Shown here one piece after another: positions 18,050-26,546 of a DNA stretch of 64,000 nucleotides. Position numbers and translations under genes: made by a program. This stretch comes from Rhodobacteraceae bacterium HTCC2083. Its GTDB lineage: Bacteria; Pseudomonadota; Alphaproteobacteria; Rhodobacterales; Rhodobacteraceae. Each line of letters opens with the position of its first letter. The stretch's first letter is position 1. The notes under the pieces were generated by a model. It saw nothing but the letters and a program-made list of their open reading frames with translations, made no database searches and had not been told where the DNA came from. Where the stretch lies: assembly GCA_000156115.1 (NCBI GenBank), contig DS995276.1, positions 1,906,476 through 1,970,475 of the forward strand, read 5' to 3'.

Positions 18050-20985
18050 CCCAAGTGAACCGAGTCGAAGGCGGCCAGATCGATCGCAACACGCCGCTGA
18101 AATTCAAGTTTGATGGCAAAAGCTACACGGGTCATGCAGGTGATACGCTTGCCTCTGCCTTGCTCGCCAATGGCGTGCGCCTTATGGGACGGTCGTTCAA
18201 GTACCACCGTCCGCGTGGCCCGCTCAGTGCAGGCAGTGAAGAGCCGAACGCGATTGTCACTTTACGTGATGGCGCACGCGCTGAACCTAACACGCGCGCG
18301 ACGACGGCAGAGTTGTTTGATGGTCTCAGCGCGCGCTCGCAAAATTGCTGGCCGTCTGTGAAATTCGACGCATTGGCGGTGAATGATGCGGCCTCTGATT
18401 TCCTTGCCGCCGGGTTTTACTACAAGACCTTCATGTGGCCCGCGCCCTTTTGGGAAAAGGTCTACGAGCCGATTATTCGCAAGGCAGCGGGCCTCGGCGC
18501 GCTTTCGATGCAAGAAGATCCAGATGAATACGACAAGGGTTTCCGCCACTGCGATCTGCTGATTGTTGGCGCAGGGCCTTCTGGATTGATGGCCGCTCTC
18601 ACAGCGGGACGCGCTGGTAAAGAGGTGATCCTCGCGGATGAAGACTTCGCGATGGGGGGGCGTTTGCTAAGCGAGCAAATCGAAGTTGGTAGCACGTCCG
18701 CGCTCGATTGGACCACGCAGACGATTGCTGAATTGTCGTCTCTCCCAAATGTGCGCCTGATGAGCCGTACTACCGTGATTGGCGCGTTTGATCATGGGAT
18801 TTATGGCGCGGTTGAGCGGGTGTCTGACCACCTGCTTGAGCCTGCGATTGGCAAGCCACGTCAAATTCTATGGCGCATCTATGCGGGGAAAACCTTGCTC
18901 TGCGCAGGCGCAACTGAACGCCCAATCGCCTTCGAGAACAACGACCGCCCTGGCATCATGCTTGCCTCCGCGATGCGTTCCTACGTCAACCGCTGGGCTG
19001 CGACTCCAGCGCAGCGCGTGGCGATCTTTACCTCTTGCGACGACGGGCACCGCACAGCGGCAGACCTACATGCGAAGGGCATCAAGATCGCTGCAGTGAT
19101 TGACACGCGCGCAGATACGCCGATGTCGATGAATTACGAAGTGCTTGCCGGTGCGCAGGTCACAAACACCAAGGGGCGTTTGGGTCTCACGGTCGTCGAG
19201 GTACAACTCGCTGATGGTTCAACGCGCACGCTGGAATGTGGCGCGCTTGGTGTGTCTGGTGGTTGGAACCCGAATGTCCATTTGACCTGCCATCAACGCG
19301 GACGACCAACTTGGGACGGAGATCTTTCGGCCTTTGTTCCTGGTGGCACGCTCCCACCTGGTATGACGGTGGCTGGCGCTGCAAGCGGTGATTTGTCGAC
19401 AAATGGCGCGTTGCTGAGCGGTGCCAATGGCGCAGCAGAAGCGTTGGGCATCAAAGCGGCAGATACGCCAGAAGCCGATGACACGCCTGCTACGCAGTCC
19501 GCATTCTGGTACGTCGAAGGCTGCAAACGCGCGTGGCTGGATCAGCAGAACGACGTGACGGTCAAAGATGTGCGATTGGCGCATCAAGAGGGCTTCCGCT
19601 CAGTCGAGCACCTCAAGCGCTACACGACGCTTGGGATGGCGACTGATCAAGGCAAGACATCAAACATGGGCGGTCTAGCGATCATGGCGGAGATTGCGGG
19701 CAAGGGTATTCCCGACGTCGGCACCACGATCTTCCGCCCGCCTTATACGCCTGTCGCTATCGGCGCGCTTGCGGGCCGTATGCGCGGGATGGAATTTCAT
19801 CCAACGCGCCTGACCCCTTCGCACTATTGGGCGAAAGAGTGCGGCGCGGTCTTTGTCGAAGTGGGTAATTGGTTGCGCGCGCAATGGTTCCCGATTGAGG
19901 GCGAAACCCATTGGCGTCAGTCCGTGGACCGCGAAGTCAAAGCGACGCGGGCGTCTGTCGGCGTGTGCGACTGCACGACGCTTGGCAAGATTGATGTGCA
20001 AGGCGCGGATGCGGCGACGTTCCTAAATAAGGTCTACTGCAATCCCTTCGCCAAAGTCGCTGTGGGCAAGACCCGCTATGGCTTGATGCTGCGCGAAGAT
20101 GGTATCGCGATGGATGATGGCACGGCTGCGCGCTTAGCTGAAGATCATTTCGTGGTCACGACAACCACGGCCAAAGCTGGCCCCGTCTATCAGCACATGG
20201 AATTTGTGCGCCAATGTTTGATGCCGGATGCGGATGTACAGTTGATCTCAACTACAGAAGCTTGGGCGCAATTTGCGGTCGCGGGCCCGAACTCGCGCGC
20301 GCTGCTGCAAAAGATCGTCGATCCAGAGTTTGACATCTCGAATGAGGCGTTCGAGTTTATGGCATGTGCCAATATCACCGTCTGCGGTGGTCTGCGCGCG
20401 CGTTTGTTCCGTATCTCATTCTCTGGCGAATTGGCCTTCGAAATTGCAGTGCCGTCGCGCTACGGCGATGCGTTGATGCGAAAATTGATGGAAGAGGGCG
20501 AAGAGTTCGACGTCGTGCCCTACGGCACCGAAGCGCTGGGTGTAATGCGGATCGAAAAGGGTCATGCCGCCGGCAATGAGCTAAACGGCACGACCACGGC
20601 TAACAACCTCGGCATGGGTCGGATGGTGTCCAAGAAGAAGGATAGCATCGGCACGGTTCTGTCAGAACGCGCCGGCCTTAATGAGGATGACGCTTTGAAA
20701 CTGGTGGGCGTCAAGCCACTCGCAAGTGAAGATAAGATCACGGCTGGTGGGCATTTGATGGCTGCGGATGGCCCTGTCGATGCGGCCAATGATCAAGGCT
20801 ATGTAACTTCAGCCGCGTATTCGCCCGAGGTCGGCTCGATGATCGGGCTGGCATTGATCAAATCCGGCGATGCGCGCATGGGTGAGAAGATGCGTTTGGT
20901 TTCGCCCGTCACGGATAGCGAAGTCCTCGTCGAAGTCACTTCGGCCCATTTTGTCGATCCAGAGGGAGGACGCCAACGTGCATAA
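18046..20985 (+). CDS. mgdC: N-methylglutamate dehydrogenase / sarcosine oxidase-like alpha subunit
   Basis: This 979-residue chain has the full alpha-subunit layout: an N-terminal ferredoxin-like fold (FDGKSYTGHAGDTLASALLANG, residues 25-46), a dinucleotide-binding domain with LLIVGAGPSGLMAALTAGRAG near 170, and a C-terminal aminomethyltransferase (GcvT) domain from about 590 with GLMLREDGIAMDDGT and FSGELAFEIAVP. The GcvT domain binds tetrahydrofolate and captures the methyl carbon as 5,10-methylene-THF. It overlaps mgdB by four and mgdD by eight bases, so the four subunits are translationally coupled. Confidence 0.9.
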   Translation: MTQVNRVEGGQIDRNTPLKFKFDGKSYTGHAGDTLASALLANGVRLMGRSFKYHRPRGPLSAGSEEPNAIVTLRDGARAEPNTRATTAELFDGLSARSQNCWPSVKFDALAVNDAASDFLAAGFYYKTFMWPAPFWEKVYEPIIRKAAGLGALSMQEDPDEYDKGFRHCDLLIVGAGPSGLMAALTAGRAGKEVILADEDFAMGGRLLSEQIEVGSTSALDWTTQTIAELSSLPNVRLMSRTTVIGAFDHGIYGAVERVSDHLLEPAIGKPRQILWRIYAGKTLLCAGATERPIAFENNDRPGIMLASAMRSYVNRWAATPAQRVAIFTSCDDGHRTAADLHAKGIKIAAVIDTRADTPMSMNYEVLAGAQVTNTKGRLGLTVVEVQLADGSTRTLECGALGVSGGWNPNVHLTCHQRGRPTWDGDLSAFVPGGTLPPGMTVAGAASGDLSTNGALLSGANGAAEALGIKAADTPEADDTPATQSAFWYVEGCKRAWLDQQNDVTVKDVRLAHQEGFRSVEHLKRYTTLGMATDQGKTSNMGGLAIMAEIAGKGIPDVGTTIFRPPYTPVAIGALAGRMRGMEFHPTRLTPSHYWAKECGAVFVEVGNWLRAQWFPIEGETHWRQSVDREVKATRASVGVCDCTTLGKIDVQGADAATFLNKVYCNPFAKVAVGKTRYGLMLREDGIAMDDGTAARLAEDHFVVTTTTAKAGPVYQHMEFVRQCLMPDADVQLISTTEAWAQFAVAGPNSRALLQKIVDPEFDISNEAFEFMACANITVCGGLRARLFRISFSGELAFEIAVPSRYGDALMRKLMEEGEEFDVVPYGTEALGVMRIEKGHAAGNELNGTTTANNLGMGRMVSKKKDSIGTVLSERAGLNEDDALKLVGVKPLASEDKITAGGHLMAADGPVDAANDQGYVTSAAYSPEVGSMIGLALIKSGDARMGEKMRLVSPVTDSEVLVEVTSAHFVDPEGGRQRA

Positions 20986-21544
20986 TTTAACAGCGATCAC
21001 TGCGCTTGGATCGAGTGTACCGAGCGTCGACACGGTAGATGGTGCAACATTGTGCGAAAATGCTGAGTTGGCCTTGGCATCGGTTCATGCGCGCATTGGG
21101 CATGAAACAGCGTGTCGCGCAGCCCTTGCAGATTTGCTTGACGGGCGGGTTCCCGATGTCGGCAAAGTGATCTTGCGCGATCCGGAAGCCGCCTTCTGGA
21201 CAGGGCCAGATCAATGGATGGTTGGCGCACCCTACGAAACCCATGAGGACTTAGACGCGCAACTCAAAGCGCGCTTTGGCGCGAGTGCGTCCATCACCGA
21301 ACAAAGTGATGCCTGGGCTTGCTTTGATCTGCAAGGCGCGAAGATGGAGCGGGTAATGGAATTACTCTGCCCTATCAATATTCGTGCGATGCAAACCGGC
21401 GATGTTCAACGCACGTCGTTGCACCATCTCGGTTGCTTTGTTATCCGACGCGATCCAAGTGATTGGGTGCGCATACTGGGTCCGCGCGCCTCTGCGGGTT
21501 CTCTGCATCATGCGATCGTTACAGCGATGCGCTCGATTGTGTAA
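20978..21544 (+). CDS. mgdD: N-methylglutamate dehydrogenase / sarcosine oxidase-like gamma subunit
   Basis: This is a 188-residue protein starting at the GTG 20978 that overlaps the alpha-subunit stop by eight bases; GGGAGGA lies just upstream. The DPEAAFWTGPDQWMVGA segment and the QSDAWACFDLQGAKMERVMELL helix are those of the SoxG family, a small GcvT-like chain without catalytic residues that completes the heterotetramer. It is the last gene of the mgd operon. The XRE-cupin regulator follows about 160 bases later with no obvious terminator between. Confidence 0.85.
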   Translation: MHNLTAITALGSSVPSVDTVDGATLCENAELALASVHARIGHETACRAALADLLDGRVPDVGKVILRDPEAAFWTGPDQWMVGAPYETHEDLDAQLKARFGASASITEQSDAWACFDLQGAKMERVMELLCPINIRAMQTGDVQRTSLHHLGCFVIRRDPSDWVRILGPRASAGSLHHAIVTAMRSIV

Positions 21545-21705
21545 AACCATATGAAATCGGCAGGACCTTGGTAAAAAAGCTTTGGGGCTTGATATTTATT
21601 ACCAACAAGAAATTTTTTATCCTATGGTGAAGAATGATCGCTCGACAACGAGCGAGAGATCCAAAGCCGTTGTCTTTGCGATCCTCTCCGTCTAAGAGGC
21701 TGAAA

Positions 21706-22365
21706 ATGAAAATTGAAGCGATATCGCCTGAAATGGTCACAAAACTAAGCCAAGATCCGCATGTTACGTCTGCTGGTGAACGCGAGAAGGTCCTTGAGGT
21801 CGCGATTGGCCGAGAGGTACGTTCGTTTCGTAAGCAAAAAGAGATCACCGTAGCAGAGCTTGCCTCGATGACGGGCCTTTCGATTGGGATGTTGTCCAAG
21901 ATCGAGAATGGCAATACGTCGCCGTCGCTAAGTACGCTGCAAACATTGGCCAATGCTTTGTCTGTTCCGCTTACGAGCTTTTTCCGCCGCTTTGAAGAGC
22001 AACGCACAGCCGTGCATACGAAAGCTGGCGAAGGTGTTGAATTGGAACGCGAAGGCACGCGGGCAGGGCATCAGTATAATCTGCTTGGGCATATAGGTTC
22101 GAATTCCAGCGGTGTGATTGTTGAGCCATATTTGATTACTCTGTCGGAGCAATCTGATGTCTTCCCGATGTTCCAACATGGCGGCATCGAGACGATCTAT
22201 ATGCTGGAGGGCAAGGTGGACTATCGCCACGGGGATGAGGTATTTTCACTGGTTCCGGGCGATACGCTGTTCTTTGATGCAGATGCGCCGCACGGACCGG
22301 AAGTTCTTGTGGAATTGCCTGCACTTTATCTGTCGATCATCTGCTATCCGCAATCGGTGAGCTGA
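21706..22365 (+). CDS. XRE-cupin transcriptional regulator
   Basis: This is a 219-residue two-domain regulator. Residues about 30-90 form an XRE helix-turn-helix (VAELASMTGLSIGMLSKIEN), and residues about 140-215 a cupin (GGIETIYMLEGKVDYRHGDE, PGDTLFFDADAPHGPE). I use the ATG at 21706 because the 24 residues before it in the open frame are low-complexity and lack a ribosome site. XRE-cupin proteins usually sense a small metabolite and govern adjacent amine or polyamine catabolism. Its place between mgdD and the dmm genes makes it the likely regulator of the island. A partial T6-A-TCCT motif (about 21612-21622) lies upstream and could mean autoregulation. Confidence 0.85.
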   Translation: MKIEAISPEMVTKLSQDPHVTSAGEREKVLEVAIGREVRSFRKQKEITVAELASMTGLSIGMLSKIENGNTSPSLSTLQTLANALSVPLTSFFRRFEEQRTAVHTKAGEGVELEREGTRAGHQYNLLGHIGSNSSGVIVEPYLITLSEQSDVFPMFQHGGIETIYMLEGKVDYRHGDEVFSLVPGDTLFFDADAPHGPEVLVELPALYLSIICYPQSVS

Positions 22366-22369
22366 AATA

Positions 22370-22393
22370 GCCCTGCGTGGGAACACACAGGGC
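22370..22393. terminator. Bidirectional terminator hairpin
   Basis: GCCCTGCGTG and CACACAGGGC pair over ten bases with one mismatch and a four-base loop, in the 36-base gap between two convergent genes. It would end transcripts from both sides. Confidence 0.6.
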
Positions 22394-22401
22394 AACAAGC
22401 G

Positions 22402-23469
22402 TTAGGTCTGCAAGGGCGGCTCGGACTCTTTCTCAGGCCAAATGCCGGGGCTTGTGGGCAAGCCATCATCAAACTTTGACAGGTACTCCAGCATCATCGG
22501 ACGGTTGTCGATGAAGCCTTTGTAGGTTGCCAATTCCTCAGGCAAATCGCGGATTACGCGATGCAGGCGACGGCCCCACTTTGGCATGGTCATCATATCG
22601 TCGAAATTGCAAAGATAGCAGCGGATCGGAAACACCAGCGCATTGGAGCGCGGCAGGCGGAAGAAGGTCTGCAATTCAACCCGCAAGTGCTGCTTCTGAC
22701 CAATATTTTCGGGTGTCAAAGTTGTCTTTTGAACGCCCCATCTGTGATAGTTCTCGGGGCTTGTATCGAGAAGCGGGTTCACCGTCATCGTCCAGTTCAA
22801 ACGCCGTGCTGGCGCGCCTTGTTGGATGTTCAAAAGGAACTTCAACGCGCGTACAAAGATGCCCTTTTCATGGGCCAACGGCACCGGCGCGTGCCATTCA
22901 AAGAAATTCATTCCGATATCGAAATCAAGCGACCAGTCTGCTTGTGTCGTTACTGTGCCTGCATCCATCCACAGGTTATCATCGCGTTGATCAAGCATGC
23001 AATAATCACCCTGTGCTTGGCGCGTGATGTACTCCATCGGGCCATAGGGCAGCGTGGTTTCATCTAGGAATGTGAAGGTGTCATCAATGCCTAGAGGTTT
23101 GTTCACCCAGCGCCATTGATCGCCGTCTCGATGCAGCTCGAACAAATCAGGATAGTCCTCGGACTTGCTGACCATAATCAACTCAAGCAGGTCCCAGCCC
23201 GCAAGAGTCATATGCGGCAGCGATTGGCAACGTAACGGATCATCCGCCAAAACCATCGCGCGGTCGCGCATCTCGGCGACGTAGTGCTCGTCCACATCAA
23301 AGCGTTTCTCGTAGATCGACCCCTCTGGCCCGCCGCGATGCCGCTCCATGTTCACTGAATACATGTAGCTGTCTTCGTGGAACGGAAACGGAAATCGTTG
23401 GATTGCCCAATCGGAGTTCTTGAACGTGTAATCGTCGCGGAAGGTTTCTTCGTTAAACTGAATGGTCAT
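22402..23469 (-). CDS. dmmC: Dimethylamine monooxygenase, DUF3445/HODM haem subunit
   Basis: This is a 355-residue member of the heme-dependent oxidative N-demethylase family (DUF3445). Recognisable parts are KRFDVDEHYVAEMRDRAMVL, the DMTL-like PHMTLAGWDLLELIM segment, WMDAGTVTTQADWSLDFDIG and FFRLPRSNALVFPIRCYLCN. It forms the catalytic part of the DMA monooxygenase of marine bacteria, which turns dimethylamine, O2 and NADPH into methylamine and formaldehyde. It is the last of four co-directed genes in the order dmmD-A-B-C, and its letter follows that order; published letters may differ. Ten bases separate it from the reductase gene. Confidence 0.83.
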   Translation of the reverse strand: MTIQFNEETFRDDYTFKNSDWAIQRFPFPFHEDSYMYSVNMERHRGGPEGSIYEKRFDVDEHYVAEMRDRAMVLADDPLRCQSLPHMTLAGWDLLELIMVSKSEDYPDLFELHRDGDQWRWVNKPLGIDDTFTFLDETTLPYGPMEYITRQAQGDYCMLDQRDDNLWMDAGTVTTQADWSLDFDIGMNFFEWHAPVPLAHEKGIFVRALKFLLNIQQGAPARRLNWTMTVNPLLDTSPENYHRWGVQKTTLTPENIGQKQHLRVELQTFFRLPRSNALVFPIRCYLCNFDDMMTMPKWGRRLHRVIRDLPEELATYKGFIDNRPMMLEYLSKFDDGLPTSPGIWPEKESEPPLQT

Positions 23470-23478
23470 AGTTGCCTC

Positions 23479-24441
23479 CTATCGGTCCAACACAAGGGTT
23501 TTGCCCTCAAATCGTGATACACACGGCATGATCTTTTCACCCGAGGCATGTTCATCATCCTCAAGCCAGTGATCGCGGTGAATGAAGTTGCCGGAATAAT
23601 CGATCACTCGCGTCTCACATTGCCCACATGCCCCGCCACGGCACAGATACGGCGCATCCACGCCAGACCGTTCCATCGCTTCAAGCAGGCTTTCGTCTTC
23701 GCCCACTTGGATGACTTTGTTGGACACCGACAACTTCACTTCGAACGGTTTGCCGGGTTGCGGAGCGAGGAATTCCTCGTAATGCACGGCTTCGAGCGGC
23801 CAGCCGAGTTTTTCTGCTGTAGCACGCACCCAATTTATCATGCCTTTGGGGCCGCAGACATAAACATGTGTGCCAATGGGTTGGCCGTTGAGCAATCCCT
23901 CCAAAGCAATCGCTTGCTTTTGATCGTCATAGTAGACATTCGCTTCATAGGGATGCTTTGAGGTCAGCTCAGCCACGTATGATCCAAGCGCTTCATTGCG
24001 ACAAGCGTAGTGCAATTCCCATGCACCGCCCAAACGCTCGCACTGTTTGATTTGGCTCAGGAACGGTGTGATGCCGATACCGCCTGCGAGAAACAAGTGC
24101 TTCTTCGCGCGCAGATCAAGCGAGAAGAGGTTCACAGGATAGCTGATCACCATCTTGTCTCCGACGGCGACGTTTTTGTGCATGAAGAGCGAACCACCAC
24201 GGCCCTCATCGTCGCGGCGCACAGAAATCGTGTAGGCGTTTTGATCCATCGGATCAGACATCAGGGAGTAAGGATTCAGACGGGTGATTTCACCGTCCTT
24301 CATTTCCACAACCGTATGCGCGCCGCCTGAGAAGGTCGGTAATAGGCCACCATCAGTGCGCTCAAACTTAAAGCGCGTGACCAACTCGTTTACTGGCACA
24401 ATTTCAGTCACAGTAACGTCTATTTTCTCTGCGCCGCTCAT
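23479..24441 (-). CDS. dmmB: Dimethylamine monooxygenase ferredoxin reductase subunit
   Basis: This is a 320-residue iron-sulphur flavoprotein. The start used is the ATG at 24441, which overlaps the upstream stop as ATGA; the longer frame lies inside that gene. Residues 55-62 (LNPYSLMS) bind the flavin, 119-127 (AGGIGITPF) and 194-200 (YVCGPKG) bind NAD(P)H, and a plant-type 2Fe-2S site is formed by C267, C272, C275 and C307. This domain order (FAD, NAD, 2Fe-2S) is that of phthalate-dioxygenase-type reductases. It passes electrons from NAD(P)H to the haem subunit. Tight coupling on both sides supports a single complex. Confidence 0.87.
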   Translation of the reverse strand: MSGAEKIDVTVTEIVPVNELVTRFKFERTDGGLLPTFSGGAHTVVEMKDGEITRLNPYSLMSDPMDQNAYTISVRRDDEGRGGSLFMHKNVAVGDKMVISYPVNLFSLDLRAKKHLFLAGGIGITPFLSQIKQCERLGGAWELHYACRNEALGSYVAELTSKHPYEANVYYDDQKQAIALEGLLNGQPIGTHVYVCGPKGMINWVRATAEKLGWPLEAVHYEEFLAPQPGKPFEVKLSVSNKVIQVGEDESLLEAMERSGVDAPYLCRGGACGQCETRVIDYSGNFIHRDHWLEDDEHASGEKIMPCVSRFEGKTLVLDR

Positions 24442-25034
24442 TCGTATATTCCTTTCGACGCAGGAACATTTCCGGGGTCTTCCGCGTCGATGCACACCCC
24501 TTGATAGGCAGCAAGACGACGCGAATAGTGATCGCGCACGAAAAGGTTCAAACCGCAGTGCGAACAGACAAATGGGTCAATCGCCACATCTTTGGTGATG
24601 CCCTTGCAATGCACACATTGCATGCGCCGCGCGGTGCTGCCGCGATGCTCTGTTTGCACGGCTGTGAAGGGGATGCCCGCATTGGTGCATTCGCACATGG
24701 CTTGGCCCATCAACCCTTCAGTGCCCGCTAGGTAGACCTGCGTGCTCATCTTGGCGTCTTGCAAAACACGTTGGATGCGCGATGCAGAGGCCTCATAAGA
24801 CGGCCCTTCGTAGTACTGCGCGGGGTTCAATGCGCGCAGCTTGTCGCCAAAACCAGTACCTTTGGCGATGAAAATGATATGAGCGCCTGCCATCAATTCG
24901 GGCGTGGCAATATCCAAGATGGCTTCTGCCCCTTCTGCATCAGCGATCATCAAATGATGCAAGCCTGCACGGGGTTCTAGCGTGCCCCAGACAGGGCGGC
25001 TGCGGATGGATTCTGGGAATTCGAATTTCGACAT
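24438..25034 (-). CDS. dmmA: Dimethylamine monooxygenase zinc-ribbon subunit
   Basis: This is a 198-residue protein in two parts. Residues 1-130 resemble a nucleotide-binding reductase-like fold (HHLMIADAEGAEAILDIA, QVYLAGTEGLMGQAM), and residues 136-175 make a zinc ribbon with C140, C143, C157 and C160 (CVHC and CSHC). This matches the DmmA family of dimethylamine monooxygenase. Its exact role in the complex is not established here; the ribbon could dock the reductase to the haem subunit. It is separated from dmmD by a hairpin and overlaps dmmB by four bases. Confidence 0.8.
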   Translation of the reverse strand: MSKFEFPESIRSRPVWGTLEPRAGLHHLMIADAEGAEAILDIATPELMAGAHIIFIAKGTGFGDKLRALNPAQYYEGPSYEASASRIQRVLQDAKMSTQVYLAGTEGLMGQAMCECTNAGIPFTAVQTEHRGSTARRMQCVHCKGITKDVAIDPFVCSHCGLNLFVRDHYSRRLAAYQGVCIDAEDPGNVPASKGIYE

Positions 25035-25059
25035 GGCTAACCCTGTGACTTAAAGAAAG

Positions 25060-25085
25060 AGGGCGCAAGAGTGTTCCTGCGCCCT
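25060..25085 (-). terminator. Intercistronic hairpin between dmmD and dmmA
   Basis: AGGGCGCA (25060-25067) and TGCGCCCT (25078-25085) form a perfect 8-bp stem with a ten-base loop. On the minus strand CTTTCTTT follows. It probably reduces readthrough, so that the THF-binding DmmD is made in excess over the monooxygenase subunits. Confidence 0.65.
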
Positions 25086-25099
25086 GAAGCCCTCGCAAA

Positions 25100-26245
25100 T
25101 CAGCCTTTGGCTGTGCGGATTGATTTGTCCTGATCGTAGAACGGCATCTCTTCTGCTGTCGCGGCCAGTTCTGTGCCGTCAGGCTGAACCACAGTCAGCT
25201 TCGTGCCTGCCTTCGCGGCTTCTGGCGAGAGACGTGCAATCGCGACAGAGTAGTTGTTCAACTCGGACGATAGGCCATAAGTAATTACGCCGACATCTTT
25301 ACCATCCGCATGCACACGCGCGAACATTTCCATCTGTTCCATGCTGTCGCTTAGCTTCACGCCGAAGATCTTGAAACGCTCTTTACCTTTGGAGGCATAG
25401 TGGTTCTCTGCACCGATAAAGCCTTCTTTGTCAGGCGAAACGGTAAAATCGAGACCCAACTCCCAAAGCGTGTCGCCGCATGGCTCATCATCGAACGGGA
25501 AGGTCTCGGAGTTGTCGCCGGGGTAAAACAGCAAATAGCTTTCAATGCGCAGCATATCGAGCGTCGAGAACTGCGTTGGGCGCACATCATCGCCACCTTT
25601 TTCCAAGACGTTGTCCCAGATATGAACCGCGTCTTTGCCACGGCAGAAAATCTCGTAGCCACGCTCGCCAGTGTAGCCTGTACGCGAAATCATAACGTCG
25701 CGCCCAAACAGTCGGGTTTGCATCAAGCCAAAATAGGCAAGATCACGAATGCCAGGGATTTCGCCCGCAAGAATGTCGACAGACTTTGGACCCTGCAACG
25801 ACATGTCATGCAGATCGTCGTCCATCAAAACGGTGCAATTCTTTGCCGCCGCAACGCTTGTCAGCTGCTCCATGCCTGTACCCGTGCCATGCACGACCAA
25901 CCATGAATTCACGGCCAGATGATAGATGATGCAATCGTCGATGAACTTGCCGTCGCTGTTCAAGATAGAGGCATAGGTCGAGCGACCTGGTGCGATCTTC
26001 TCAACGTTGCGTGTTGTGACGCGGTCGATGACGTAAGCCGCATCAGGACCTGTCACATGAACCTTCTTGAGGCCGGACACATCCATCAGACCTGCTTTGG
26101 TGCGAATCGCTTCATAGTCCGCTTTCGCGCGCTCGGGCGTGTGGTCATAAAACCAAGCGGTGCCCATGCCGTTCCAGTCCTCAAGCTCGCCGCCGATTTC
26201 TGCGTGGCGATGTGCTAGCGCTGAGTGTCTCCAAAAAATAGCCAT
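25100..26245 (-). CDS. dmmD: GcvT-family tetrahydrofolate protein of the DMA monooxygenase operon
   Basis: This is a 381-residue aminomethyltransferase-fold protein (YEAIRTKAGLMDVSGLKKVH, GYTGERGYEIFCRG, LRIESYLLFYPGDNSETFPF). It has no dehydrogenase domain, so by analogy with the C-terminal half of sarcosine dehydrogenases it probably traps formaldehyde released by dimethylamine oxidation as 5,10-methylene-THF. It is the first gene of the dmm operon, with an AGGGATG leader, divergent from the Amt gene across a 300-base control region. The role as formaldehyde trap is inference from family and context. Confidence 0.83.
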   Translation of the reverse strand: MAIFWRHSALAHRHAEIGGELEDWNGMGTAWFYDHTPERAKADYEAIRTKAGLMDVSGLKKVHVTGPDAAYVIDRVTTRNVEKIAPGRSTYASILNSDGKFIDDCIIYHLAVNSWLVVHGTGTGMEQLTSVAAAKNCTVLMDDDLHDMSLQGPKSVDILAGEIPGIRDLAYFGLMQTRLFGRDVMISRTGYTGERGYEIFCRGKDAVHIWDNVLEKGGDDVRPTQFSTLDMLRIESYLLFYPGDNSETFPFDDEPCGDTLWELGLDFTVSPDKEGFIGAENHYASKGKERFKIFGVKLSDSMEQMEMFARVHADGKDVGVITYGLSSELNNYSVAIARLSPEAAKAGTKLTVVQPDGTELAATAEEMPFYDQDKSIRTAKG

Positions 26246-26325
26246 CTAAAACATCCCTGTTTGTTATGAGTCTTGTTGGCTGTATTCAGCCCGAGCCTTG
26301 TACAAAAAGCAACACCCGTGGGCAG

Positions 26326-26346
26326 ATTTTTTTCCTGTCGGGAAAA
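26326..26346. promoter_or_regulatory. T7-CCTGTC motif with 6-5-6 dyad in the dmmD-amt gap
   Basis: ATTTTTTTCCTGTC starts at 26326 and repeats the motif found upstream of tmoX/mgdA. Within it TTTTCC (26330-26335) and GGAAAA (26341-26346) are a perfect inverted repeat with a five-base spacer. It lies 80 bases upstream of dmmD and 200 bases upstream of amt, a good place for a shared operator. Confidence 0.45.
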
Positions 26347-26546
26347 TTTTCTGCTTCCTTTGCCTGATTTCGCTTAAGCCGAGAGGTTGAATCATGGTCA
26401 GATTAGGAAGTGTGAGGAATTCTTAAGAAAAGGCACTTTTGGACAAAACAGTTGACAGATTGCATACTGTTGTATCCTTTTGGTAAACAATTATTCCCCT
26501 CAATAAAGTAACGAAGGGGAAAGCCAACAGCTAGGGAGAATTTAAA

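Noticed and set aside
26452-26478. TTGACA and TATCCT upstream of amt as sigma-70 promoter
   Set aside because: Spacer is only 15 bases and the -10 is poor; not strong enough to list.
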